Shown here: piece by piece, positions 35,847 to 44,141 of the stretch | How the letters are laid out: each line of letters begins with the position of its first letter | Position numbering within the stretch: the first letter of the stretch is position 1 | Program-made: the position numbers and the translations under genes | Assembly: GCA_029959545.1 (NCBI GenBank) | Contig: JASCPH010000013.1 | Location: 1-59,580, forward strand | DNA: 59,580 nucleotides | Direction: 5' to 3' | Source: Microbacteriaceae bacterium PS02066 | Lineage (GTDB): Bacteria > Actinomycetota > Actinomycetes > Actinomycetales > Microbacteriaceae | The notes under the pieces: generated by a model | What the model saw: only the letters and a program-made list of their open reading frames with translations | Database searches by the model: none | What the model was told of the DNA's origin: nothing

Positions 35847-36887
35847 ATGCCCATCGCCGCCGATGACCCCCGCCTGCTTTCTCCGTACATCGCGAAGGCG
35901 ACCCGTTACGACGATGTACCGTTCGCCCGGGCCGGGGCCAGCGGGGTGCGTCTTCCTCGTGTGTCGCTGGGACTGTGGCAGAACTTCGGTCGCGGCCGCT
36001 CGATCGAGACGCAGCGCGAGATCCTCCTCCACGCCGTCGACCGCGGAGTCGTGCACATCGATCTCGCCAACAACTACGGCCCGCCTTACGGTGCTGCTGA
36101 GACGACGTTCGGCACCGTGCTCGAGAGCGATCTGCGCCGCTACCGCGACGAGCTGTTCCTGACGACGAAGGCCGGCTACGACATGTGGCCGGGGCCCTAC
36201 GGCGACGGCGGGTCGCGCAAGTACCTCATGCGTTCGCTCGAGCAGAGTCTCACGCGGATGCGCACCGACTACGTGGACGTGTTCTACTCCCACCGCGTCG
36301 ACCCCGCGACGCCCCTCGAAGAGACGATGCAGGCGCTCGTCGACATCGTGCGCAGCGGCAAGGCGCTGTACGTCGGCATCTCCAACTACCCGGCCGAGCT
36401 CACGCGTCGCGCCCACGCCCTGCTGGCTGCGGAAGGTGTGCGGCTGCTCGTGCACCAGCCGCGCTACTCGCTCTTCGACCGCACCCCCGAGGCCGAGCTC
36501 TTCCCTGCGCTGCGCGAACTGCAGGTCGGCAGCGCCGTCTTCTCGCCCTTGGCGCAGGGTCTGCTGACCGCCAAGTACCTCGACGGCACGGTCCCGGCCG
36601 ACTCGCGCGCCGCCGACAGCCACTTCCTCAACAGCAGCGCACTCACCGACGACTACCTACGCCGCATCCGGGGCATCGACGCCGTCGCGCGGGATGCGGG
36701 ACTGTCGATTCCCCAGCTCGCGATCGCGTGGGTGTTGCGCGATACCGTCGTGACCACGGCGATCATCGGCGCGTCGCGTCCGGGACAGATCGACGACGCC
36801 ATCGCCGCGAGCAAGGCGGAGCTCTCGCCCGAGGTCGTCGCCGCCCTCGACGAATTCGCCGCACCTGTCGGCGGCGCGGTCAACTGA
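35847..36887 (+). CDS. Aldo-keto reductase, YghZ / L-glyceraldehyde-3-phosphate reductase type
   Basis: A 346-residue NADPH reductase. The catalytic tetrad is visible: Asp and Tyr in DLANNYGPPYGAAE, Lys in LTTKAGYDMWPGPYG, His in DVFYSHRVDP. The insert MWPGPYGDGGSRKYLMRSLEQSL and the start RLPRVSLGLWQNFG are typical of the YghZ/Gpr branch, which reduces methylglyoxal and L-glyceraldehyde 3-phosphate. The ATG has GAAGGA upstream. It is the last clearly core-type enzyme gene before the accessory region. Confidence 0.92.
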   Translation: MPIAADDPRLLSPYIAKATRYDDVPFARAGASGVRLPRVSLGLWQNFGRGRSIETQREILLHAVDRGVVHIDLANNYGPPYGAAETTFGTVLESDLRRYRDELFLTTKAGYDMWPGPYGDGGSRKYLMRSLEQSLTRMRTDYVDVFYSHRVDPATPLEETMQALVDIVRSGKALYVGISNYPAELTRRAHALLAAEGVRLLVHQPRYSLFDRTPEAELFPALRELQVGSAVFSPLAQGLLTAKYLDGTVPADSRAADSHFLNSSALTDDYLRRIRGIDAVARDAGLSIPQLAIAWVLRDTVVTTAIIGASRPGQIDDAIAASKAELSPEVVAALDEFAAPVGGAVN

Positions 36888-36958
36888 CGCGGGTAGCGTT
36901 CGACGCGGGTTCACCCGCGGGCACGTCGCCCGCGGCAGGATGGGATGCGGAGGCAGGA

Positions 36959-37246
36959 ATGTCGCGAAACGACGAGAAGAAGCTGGCTCAGCACCGGCGG
37001 ATCGCCGAACTGCTCGAGACCGAGCCGATCTACGTGATCACCCGAGCGCTGCAGAACGTGCCGCGCAAGCGCGAGACCACGGAGGGCGGCGCGCGTGCGG
37101 CCGTCGAGCGCTGGAATGCGCTCCTGCGCACCCACGACGTCGACGGCTTGCGGCAGGCTCTCCTCGGCAACGACGACGAAAGCCGCGCGATGCGCAACAA
37201 CTCCGTGTTCGGCGGTATCGTCTCCCGCGACGAGGACGCGTCGTGA
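36959..37246 (+). CDS. Small charged conserved hypothetical protein
   Basis: A 95-residue soluble, highly charged protein (SRNDEKKLAQHRRIAELLET, then PIYVITRALQNVPRKRETTE, ALLGNDDESRAMRNNSVFGG). No membrane segment or cysteine. I do not recognise a family. A ribosome binding site (GGCAGGA) precedes the ATG at 36959. It still has the base composition of the core and sits at the left edge of the accessory region. Confidence 0.7.
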   Translation: MSRNDEKKLAQHRRIAELLETEPIYVITRALQNVPRKRETTEGGARAAVERWNALLRTHDVDGLRQALLGNDDESRAMRNNSVFGGIVSRDEDAS

Positions 37247-37272
37247 GTCGGCTGCCGAGCGAACGGCCGTGA

Positions 37273-37455
37273 TCACGCCGAGCGGCGCCCTCGCCGCTCG
37301 AGGGTGAGCTGCATCGCCACGACCGCCAGCACGACGGCGGCGGCGACCGCCGCGGCCAAGAGTACGGGTCCGAGGAGCCCGCCCGTCTGCGCGGTGGCGA
37401 CGATCGACGGTGACAAGCTGCGGTGGGTCGATCGGCCGTATGAGTAGCCCGCTCA
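37273..37455 (-). pseudogene. 3' remnant of a cell-wall-anchored or membrane protein
   Basis: On the minus strand an open frame of about 60 codons, with no start of its own, ends IVATAQTGGLLGPVLL then AAAVAAAVVLAVVAMQ and the basic tail ERRGRRSA. TAQTGG followed by a hydrophobic stretch and positive charges looks like a sortase sorting signal (LAxTG type) or a C-terminal membrane anchor. The frame is closed by a TGA near 37455, where the accessory sequence begins. It is best read as the end of a gene cut by insertion or deletion. The remaining 37456-37669 stretch holds a TTGACA (37568-37573) and no gene. Confidence 0.45.
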
Positions 37456-37669
37456 TCGCCATCGCGCGACCACCGCAAGCGTGTACGGAGCGTTTGCCCT
37501 GGGATCGAGCAGCGGACCCGGGCATTATTCCGGCCCGATCGCTACACATCAACTCAAGGTGAGCTCCTTGACACGTGGTTACTGGGGGCGTTCGCTGTCT
37601 AGCGATGGGGCCGGCGTTGGAGAGGCCTTGCCAGAAAGACATCGAGCAACACATCGGATCGGAGTGGAC

Positions 37670-38836
37670 ATGAAAGCAGTGGTGTACGAGGGCCCCCGTC
37701 AGGTCAGCACGAAGGATGTCCCGGACGCGAAGATCGAGCGACCCACCGATGTCCTGGTCAGGGTGACGACGACGAACATCTGCGGCTCGGACCTCCACAT
37801 GTACGAGGGGCGGACCTCCTTCGAAGTAGGCCGGACGTTCGGTCACGAGAACATGGGGGAGGTCATCGAAGTTGGTAGTGGCGTGGAGAAGGTCAGGGTC
37901 GGAGACCGGGTTGTGCTCCCGTTCAACATCTCCTGCGGATTCTGTAAGAACTGCGAACGCGGCCTGACCAACTACTGCCTCACCACCCAGCCCGACCCAT
38001 CACTCGCCGGTGCGGCCTATGGGTTCGCCGACATGGGTCCCTATGGCGGTGGCCAAGCGGAGCTGCTCCGTGTGCCGTTCGGTGACCACAACGCGCTGCG
38101 CTTGGGCGAGGATGCGGAGGAGAAGGAGAACGACTACGTCATGCTCTCCGACATCTTCCCCACCGGCTACCACGCCACCGAGATGGCCGGCGTGGTCCCG
38201 GGCGACAGTGTTGTCATCGCCGGGGCGGGTCCGGTCGGGCTGATGGCGGCCCTGTCCGCGATGATCAAGGGCGCAGCAAAGGTGATGGTGGTCGATCGCC
38301 ACCCTGACCGGCTCGCGCTGGCCGAGCAGATCGGTGCGATTGCCATCGACGACTCCAAGGTCGACCCCGTGCAGGCTGTGCTGGACGAGACGATGGGGCT
38401 CGGAGCTGACCGTGGTTGCGAATGCGTGGGCTACCAGGCCCACGATCCCCAGGGCAACGAGGACAACGCCGCCACGCTGAACATGCTCATCAACTCGGTC
38501 CGCTTCACCGGACGAATCGGCACCGTTGGCGTGTTCGTCCCCCAGGACCCGGGGGCTAAGGGTGAATTGGCCAAGCAGGGCAAGGCGGCCATCGACTTCG
38601 GCACCCACTGGTTCAAGGGGCAGACCATGGGAAGCGGTCAAGCCCCGGTCAAGCGGTACAACCGCCAGCTGCGCGACTTGATCGCGGCCGGCAAGGCGAT
38701 CCCTTCCTGGATCGTCTCCCACGAAATCTCGCTGGACCAAGCCGCCGATGCCTACAAGAACTTCGACGCCAGGTCCAAGGGTTGGACCAAGGTCCTCATC
38801 AAGCCCGGCATGTCAAACGGAAAGAAGGAAAACTGA
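37670..38836 (+). CDS. fdhA: Glutathione-independent formaldehyde dehydrogenase-like zinc alcohol dehydrogenase
   Basis: A 388-residue medium-chain dehydrogenase. Catalytic zinc ligands are Cys38 in ICGSDLHMYEG and His59-Glu60 in FGHEN. The structural zinc lobe is CGFCKNCERGLTNYC (residues 89-103). NAD binding is at AGAGPVGLMAALSAM and VVDRHPDRL. The GADRGCECVGYQAHDPQGNE segment and the length match the formaldehyde-dismutase/FdhA branch. It probably oxidises formaldehyde or a related aldehyde with NAD. The ATG at 37670 has GGAG upstream. First of a three-gene stress cassette; its codon and word usage differs from the core genes. Confidence 0.9.
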   Translation: MKAVVYEGPRQVSTKDVPDAKIERPTDVLVRVTTTNICGSDLHMYEGRTSFEVGRTFGHENMGEVIEVGSGVEKVRVGDRVVLPFNISCGFCKNCERGLTNYCLTTQPDPSLAGAAYGFADMGPYGGGQAELLRVPFGDHNALRLGEDAEEKENDYVMLSDIFPTGYHATEMAGVVPGDSVVIAGAGPVGLMAALSAMIKGAAKVMVVDRHPDRLALAEQIGAIAIDDSKVDPVQAVLDETMGLGADRGCECVGYQAHDPQGNEDNAATLNMLINSVRFTGRIGTVGVFVPQDPGAKGELAKQGKAAIDFGTHWFKGQTMGSGQAPVKRYNRQLRDLIAAGKAIPSWIVSHEISLDQAADAYKNFDARSKGWTKVLIKPGMSNGKKEN

Positions 38837-38837
38837 G

Positions 38838-39407
38838 ATGGCAGCAGATCTTCAGGGCAAGAGGGTCGCGATCCTCGCCGCCGACGGAGTCGAACGCGTT
38901 GAGCTCGAGCAACCCCGCGAAGCACTGGAACGGGCCGGCGCTCAGACCGAGGTCCTCTCGATCCACGACGGCGAGATCAAGGCCCGTAAGAACGACCTGG
39001 ATGAAGCGGGCACGTTCCCCGTCGACGGGTTGGTCGACGACGCCTCGGTGGGCGACTACGACGCCCTGCTGCTTCCCGGCGGCACCGTGAACCCCGACCA
39101 GCTCCGGGTCGACGAGGACGCTGTCGCCTTCGTCCGGGACTTTGTCGAGAGCGGCAAGCCAGTGGCGGCGATCTGTCACGGACCGTGGACGTTGATCGAG
39201 GCCGGTGTCGCCAGCGGTCGCACTCTGACGTCCTTCCCGAGCATCCGCACGGATCTGCGCAACGCCGGTGCGAACGTCGTTGACCAGGAGGTCGTGGTCG
39301 ACGGGAACCTCATCACCAGCCGCTCGCCGGAGGACCTGCCGGCGTTCTCCGCGGCGATCGTGTCCCAACTCGCGGGCACCACGACACAGGAAGAGGAGAA
39401 GTCATGA
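38838..39407 (+). CDS. DJ-1/PfpI family protein (putative glyoxalase/deglycase or stress protease-like)
   Basis: A 189-residue type 1 glutamine amidotransferase-like protein. The nucleophile elbow is VAAICHGPWTLIEAG with Cys113 and His114, and Glu23 in GVERVELEQP is the likely acid partner. LLLPGGTVNPDQLRVDE is the family loop. Such proteins detoxify carbonyls or repair glycated molecules. It starts 1 bp after the dehydrogenase stop and overlaps the next gene by ATGA. The cassette of dehydrogenase, PfpI and monooxygenase fits aldehyde or oxidative stress. Confidence 0.92.
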   Translation: MAADLQGKRVAILAADGVERVELEQPREALERAGAQTEVLSIHDGEIKARKNDLDEAGTFPVDGLVDDASVGDYDALLLPGGTVNPDQLRVDEDAVAFVRDFVESGKPVAAICHGPWTLIEAGVASGRTLTSFPSIRTDLRNAGANVVDQEVVVDGNLITSRSPEDLPAFSAAIVSQLAGTTTQEEEKS

Positions 39408-39706
39408 GTGTGACCAAGGGGCTGCTGGTCAGGTTCGACGCGCTGCCCGGTAAGGAGGACGACGTGAAGGAGTTCCTTGACAGCGGCCGTGCTCTTGTCG
39501 AGGACGAGCAGGCGACCACCGCGTGGTTCGCGATCCGCCTCGGGCCGACCTCGTTCGGGATCTTCGACGTGTTCCCGGATGACGCCGGACGTGACGCCCA
39601 CCTGTCCGGCCCTGTTGCGGTCGCTCTCGGTGAAAACACCGGCACGTTGTTCTCCGAACCGACGATCGAGAAGCTCGACGTGTTGGGCTCCAAACTTCCC
39701 GCCTGA
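39404..39706 (+). CDS. Antibiotic biosynthesis monooxygenase (ABM) domain protein
   Basis: A 100-residue dimeric alpha+beta-barrel type protein. TKGLLVRFDALPGKEDDVKE is the first strand and helix, TAWFAIRLGPTSFGIFDVFP the central strands, and GRDAHLSGPVAVALGEN the signature helix with the family histidine. It overlaps the PfpI gene by ATGA. Quinone or small electrophile oxidation is plausible in a stress cassette; the substrate is unknown. Confidence 0.85.
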   Translation: MSVTKGLLVRFDALPGKEDDVKEFLDSGRALVEDEQATTAWFAIRLGPTSFGIFDVFPDDAGRDAHLSGPVAVALGENTGTLFSEPTIEKLDVLGSKLPA

Positions 39707-39847
39707 CACCACAGACCGGGAGTACTGACCCCGACATGAGGGGTCGCTGCGCGCGGTGACTTCGGGCTGACACCGTCCGTTGATGTCGTGGCAGCGGCCC
39801 CTTTTCTTGCGGCCTATCGCACATCCCTAACAGATCGAGGAACCGCG

Positions 39848-41008
39848 ATGACAGGAACTGACGACGACGTTGCCCCGACGCGTTCACCCGAGGTAGCAGT
39901 GATCGGGGGCGGGATCGTCGGTCTGTCGACGGCGTACGCGCTGCGGGAGCAGGGCGTCCCGGTGCGCTTGTACGAGGCGGGTGTGCCCGGAACGGGTCAG
40001 TCCGCAGGCGAGTCGCGGATCTTCCGGCATGCCCACGACGACCCGCGGCTCGTCGCTTTCGCGCGCGAAAGCCGCGGCGTATGGGATGAGTGGGCCGAAC
40101 ACTTCGACGTCGAGCTGGTCTCATCAGACGGTGTCGTGGCGATCGGCGACAGCGCCCTGGCGCGACTGCGGGTGCTCGACCAGGTCGGTGGCGTGGAAGC
40201 GCACGAGATCGATGCAGCTGAGCTCGCCCAGCGAATGCCGCTGCTCGCTGGGTATTCGGGGCCAGCGGTGCTCGACGAGTCGGGCGGCGCGATCCGCACC
40301 CGCACCGCGATCACGGCACTCGTCGGTGCCCTCGCAGATGCGGTCACCACCGGTGAGGTCATCTCCATCGATCCCCGCGCCGACGGGACGGTCGAGGTGC
40401 GCAGCGTCACCGACCGGGCTGTCTACTCCAAGGTGGTCGTGTGCGCCGGCCGCGAAACCGCCCGTCTGGCACGCAGCGTCGGCCTGTCGCTGCCGGTTCG
40501 CCTTGCCGCACACGTCCGGCTGACCTTCGACGTGAAAGCCGCCGCCCCGGCACGAGTCGCGTGCCTGCAGGACAGCAGCGACGTCTTCGGCGAAGTCGGC
40601 GTGTACGCGACGCCGCTACCGGGCAACAGCAGTTATTCGGTCGGACTCAGCGAAACCGTCGGCGTCCGCGACGACGGAACGTTCATCGATCCTGCGGCGA
40701 TTCGATCGCTGGACGAACGCGCACGCGAATACGTGACACGGGCGCTGCCCGGTCTCCACCCAGAGCCGCGCGACTTCCTTCACTGCTGGGTGACCGACCT
40801 CCCGTGGAGTGAGGACGGCGTGGCCGTGTGGGAGGCAGGCTCTGTCTTTTTTGTGGCCGGTCACAATCTTTTCAAGCAGGCACCTGCGCTAGGTCGCGCT
40901 CTTGCCCGGGCTGCCACCGGCGGCGGTCTCCGCGCCGAGCTCACGCCCGAAGCGCGCCTCGGCGAGGCCCAGAGCGCTGCGCACGCTGCAACTCGGTCGC
41001 GAGCTTGA
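39848..41008 (+). CDS. FAD-dependent oxidase, sarcosine/N-methyl-amino-acid oxidase-like
   Basis: A 386-residue DAO-family flavoprotein. The N-terminal Rossmann motif is VAVIGGGIVGLSTAYAL, then RIFRHAHDDPRLVAFARES in place of the sarcosine-oxidase RxxR stretch. VVVCAGRETARLARSVGL is the second nucleotide segment, and the C-terminal FAD site is FVAGHNLFKQAPALGRALAR. The usual covalent-FAD cysteine in this region is not evident (Lys/Gln instead). Its last codons (about 40974-41008) lie antisense to a uvrA fragment, so the natural C-terminus may have been replaced. Substrate not known. Confidence 0.85.
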   Translation: MTGTDDDVAPTRSPEVAVIGGGIVGLSTAYALREQGVPVRLYEAGVPGTGQSAGESRIFRHAHDDPRLVAFARESRGVWDEWAEHFDVELVSSDGVVAIGDSALARLRVLDQVGGVEAHEIDAAELAQRMPLLAGYSGPAVLDESGGAIRTRTAITALVGALADAVTTGEVISIDPRADGTVEVRSVTDRAVYSKVVVCAGRETARLARSVGLSLPVRLAAHVRLTFDVKAAAPARVACLQDSSDVFGEVGVYATPLPGNSSYSVGLSETVGVRDDGTFIDPAAIRSLDERAREYVTRALPGLHPEPRDFLHCWVTDLPWSEDGVAVWEAGSVFFVAGHNLFKQAPALGRALARAATGGGLRAELTPEARLGEAQSAAHAATRSRA

Positions 41009-41060
41009 CATGCTGCGCCCGTACTCCGGAGAGCTCGGTTGCCGGTTGACCCAACCGGAG
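40974..41060 (-). pseudogene. Scrap of a uvrA gene (ABC signature region), inverted
   Basis: On the minus strand 29 codons read LRLGQPATELSGVRAQHVKL and go on to ATELQRAQR. They align with RLGQPATELSGGEAQRVKLA of the intact UvrA paralogue 140 bp away on the other strand. The DNA shares runs such as CAACCGGCAACCGAGCTCTC. The GGEAQR signature is altered to GVRAQH and no start or rest of the gene is present. It is a relic, opposite to the present uvrA direction. Confidence 0.75.
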
Positions 41061-41199
41061 GTGATCGGGTGGGCCAGTGTTCGACTGGTCCATTCGACGT
41101 TTCAACGCGGTGATCGTCGAAACTGATCTCGCCCGACACCGATCGCCGCGAGAACGACGACACAAAGCGATGCTGCTCACAGGTCAGTACGATCCGATC

Positions 41200-43854
41200 A
41201 TGACTTCGTCTGATTCTTCTCCCGCCGCCGACGCGCAGGTTCGCGTCTCGGGTGCTCGGGAGCACAACCTGCGGAATGTGGACCTCTCCGTTCCGCGGGA
41301 CTCGTTAGTGGTGTTCACGGGTGTGTCGGGTTCCGGGAAGTCATCGTTGGCGTTTGGGACGCTGTACGCGGAGTCGCAGCGACGGTATTTGGAGTCGGTG
41401 GCGCCGTACGCTCGCCGTCTGATCGACCAGGCGGGCGTTCCCGATGTTGACTCCATCACCGGGATGCCGCCGGCCGTGGCGTTGCAGCAGCAGCGTGGAG
41501 GGCGCAGTGCCCGGTCCACGGTGGGAAGCATCACCACGGTGTCCAGTCTCGTGCGGATGCTGTACTCCCGCGCCGGGGATTATCCGGATGGGCAGCCGAT
41601 GCTCTACGCGGAGGATTTTTCTGCGAACACGGTGCAGGGGGCCTGCCCGGAGTGTCACGGCATCGGTCGTGTCTACGCGGTGCCCGAGGAGCGGATGGTG
41701 CCGGATCCGTCGCTCACGATCCGGGAGCGCGCGATCGCGTCCTGGCCGACGGCATGGCACGGACACCAGCTCCGCGACGTGTTGGTGGCGCTCGGCTATG
41801 ACGTTGACGTGCCATGGAAAGATCTGCCACAAAAAGACCGGGACTGGATCCTTTACACGGATGAGACCCCGTTCGTTCCGGTCCACTCCCGGTTGACGCT
41901 TGCTGAGGCTCGCGCCGCGACCAAGGCCGGGGTCGAGCCGAGCTACTCGGGCACCTTCGTCGGAGCCCGCCGGTATGTGTTGGACACATTCGCGAACTCG
42001 AAGAGCGCGTCGATGAAGCGTCGGGTAGCGCAGTACCTCGAGGCTGCCCTATGCCCGGTCTGTCACGGGAAGCGGCTGAAGCCTGAAGCGCTCTCGGTCA
42101 CGTTCGAGGGTCTGGACATCGCGGAGTTCTCGCAGTTGCCGCTTCGAGAGCTTGCTGACATGCTCTCCGACGTTGTTGCGGGAGCGCAACAGGCCGAGAC
42201 CGTTCCGAATGGTGCTGTGCTGCATGCCAATTCCCGTCGCGCCGCCACGGAGCAGCGCATCGGCGCCGGAGGCTCCGCGCACGCCGCCGCACCCGATGTG
42301 CGCCCCACCGCAAACCGTTCGCCGGAGAAGCGCGCCGCTGCGTCCCGGCTCGCTTCCGGGCTGATCGAGCGACTCCGCCCACTGACCGATCTTGGCCTCG
42401 GGTATCTGTCGTTGAGTCGAACCACCCCGACCCTGTCAGGTGGCGAGTTGCAACGAATCAGGCTCGCCACACAGCTCAGCTCCGACCTGTTCGGCGTCGT
42501 CTATGTCCTCGATGAACCGTCCGCAGGCCTTCACCCACAAGACGTGACAGCGCTCTTGAAGATCCTCGACGGGCTCAAGAGAAGCGGAAACAGCCTGTTC
42601 GTCGTCGAACACTCCGTCGATGTCATGCGGCACGCGGACTGGCTCGTGGACATCGGCCCCGGCGCGGGCGAGCATGGCGGCCGCGTTCTCTACAGCGGCC
42701 CTACCGATGGGCTTGCCGACGTCAAGGACTCAGTGACACGCGGCTACCTCTTCGGGGGCAGTGGGCTGCCCCCGCACACCCCTCGCGACCCGCGCGGGTG
42801 GCTCCACGTGAAGGACGTGACTCGTAACAACCTGCGCGGCGTCTCCATCGACATTCCCATGGGTGTTTTCACCGCGGTCACCGGAGTCTCGGGTTCCGGC
42901 AAGTCGAGCTTGGTCAGCCAGGCCCTCCCGGCTCTCGTCGGTGACCGCCTCGGTCACAGCATTCCGGCGGATGACGAAACGACCGGCGACGAGCTGCTCC
43001 TGGTCGATACCCCAGAGCGGCTCGACGGTGTCCTCGACGGCTCTCTTGAGGGGGTCCGGCGGGTTGTCAACATCGATCAACGACCCATCGGCCGCACCCC
43101 GCGATCGAACGTTGCAACATATACGGGCTTGTTCGATCACGTCCGTCGACGCTTCGCTGAGACGCCCGAGGCTCGCTCGCGTGGGTACAAGCCCGGCCGT
43201 TTCTCCTTTAATGTCTCCGGCGGCCGCTGCCCCACCTGTGAGGGCGAAGGGTCCGTGATGGTCGAGCTACTCTTCCTCCCATCCGTGTACACCGAATGCC
43301 CCGACTGTCACGGGACCCGGTACAAGGCCTCGACCCTCGAGATCACTTGGAGGGAGCGCACCATCGCTGACGTGCTCGCTATGAGCGTTGAGGAAGCCCA
43401 CCCGTTCTTTGACGGTGAAGACGACATCACCCGCTCACTAGCTGCACTGTCAGACGTGGGTCTCGGATACTTGCGACTCGGACAACCGGCAACCGAGCTC
43501 TCTGGAGGTGAGGCACAACGCGTGAAGCTCGCGAGCGAGCTACAGCGCGCACAACGAGGGGACACCTTGTATGTTCTCGACGAACCAACCTCGGGCCTGC
43601 ACTGCGCTGACGCTGACCGGCTCGTGACGCATCTGCAAACCCTCGTCGACGCAGGAAACACCGTCGTCGCGGTGGAACTTGACATGCGGGTGGTGGCAGC
43701 AGCCGACTACGTCATCGACCTCGGACCCGGCGCCGGCGATGATGGCGGCACAGTCGTCGCGGCTGGAACTCCTGCACAAGTTGCCGAGAACGGCGTCGGC
43801 GCGTCCGCGGAATACCTTGCCGCGGCGATCAAGCTGAGCGTTGCGGCTACCTGA
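41200..43854 (+). CDS. UvrA paralogue (UvrA2/DrrC-like ABC ATPase)
   Basis: An 884-residue UvrA-type protein with two ABC modules. First module: Walker A GVSGSGKSS (41-49), signature TPTLSGGELQRIRLATQL, Walker B VYVLDEPSAGLHP. Second module: Walker A GVSGSGKSS again (VTGVSGSGKSSLVSQALP), signature ATELSGGEAQRVKLASEL, Walker B LYVLDEPTSGLH. Zinc modules show CPECHGIGRV, CPVCHGKRLK, CPTCEGEGSV and CPDCHGTRYK. At 884 residues it is shorter than housekeeping UvrA (about 950), like the UvrA2 paralogues linked to drug or DNA-damage tolerance. The ATG at 41200 directly precedes homologous sequence. It lies in the accessory region next to an inverted uvrA scrap. Confidence 0.88.
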   Translation: MTSSDSSPAADAQVRVSGAREHNLRNVDLSVPRDSLVVFTGVSGSGKSSLAFGTLYAESQRRYLESVAPYARRLIDQAGVPDVDSITGMPPAVALQQQRGGRSARSTVGSITTVSSLVRMLYSRAGDYPDGQPMLYAEDFSANTVQGACPECHGIGRVYAVPEERMVPDPSLTIRERAIASWPTAWHGHQLRDVLVALGYDVDVPWKDLPQKDRDWILYTDETPFVPVHSRLTLAEARAATKAGVEPSYSGTFVGARRYVLDTFANSKSASMKRRVAQYLEAALCPVCHGKRLKPEALSVTFEGLDIAEFSQLPLRELADMLSDVVAGAQQAETVPNGAVLHANSRRAATEQRIGAGGSAHAAAPDVRPTANRSPEKRAAASRLASGLIERLRPLTDLGLGYLSLSRTTPTLSGGELQRIRLATQLSSDLFGVVYVLDEPSAGLHPQDVTALLKILDGLKRSGNSLFVVEHSVDVMRHADWLVDIGPGAGEHGGRVLYSGPTDGLADVKDSVTRGYLFGGSGLPPHTPRDPRGWLHVKDVTRNNLRGVSIDIPMGVFTAVTGVSGSGKSSLVSQALPALVGDRLGHSIPADDETTGDELLLVDTPERLDGVLDGSLEGVRRVVNIDQRPIGRTPRSNVATYTGLFDHVRRRFAETPEARSRGYKPGRFSFNVSGGRCPTCEGEGSVMVELLFLPSVYTECPDCHGTRYKASTLEITWRERTIADVLAMSVEEAHPFFDGEDDITRSLAALSDVGLGYLRLGQPATELSGGEAQRVKLASELQRAQRGDTLYVLDEPTSGLHCADADRLVTHLQTLVDAGNTVVAVELDMRVVAAADYVIDLGPGAGDDGGTVVAAGTPAQVAENGVGASAEYLAAAIKLSVAAT

Positions 43855-44141
43855 GCACAAGTGCCGACGCTTGACAACCGATGACCCGGTACGCAGTCAC
43901 AAGAGCACTGAGCAGCAAAACTTTCCACAGGCGAATCAAGTGTGTACACACCTCAGGGATCGGCTACCGGTCGTCTGCGCCGATGAACGCCCAAGGTCAG
44001 TGGAGGGCGGCTTTCCACGCCTCTGTGCGTCCGTGATGCTGAGCAAGCGGTGGCGTCCGCTGGCGTCTGAGTACGAACGACTCCGAGACCCGATACATTC
44101 ACAGAACTGCACCGTTGCATGAATCTTGGGGGATTCACCGC

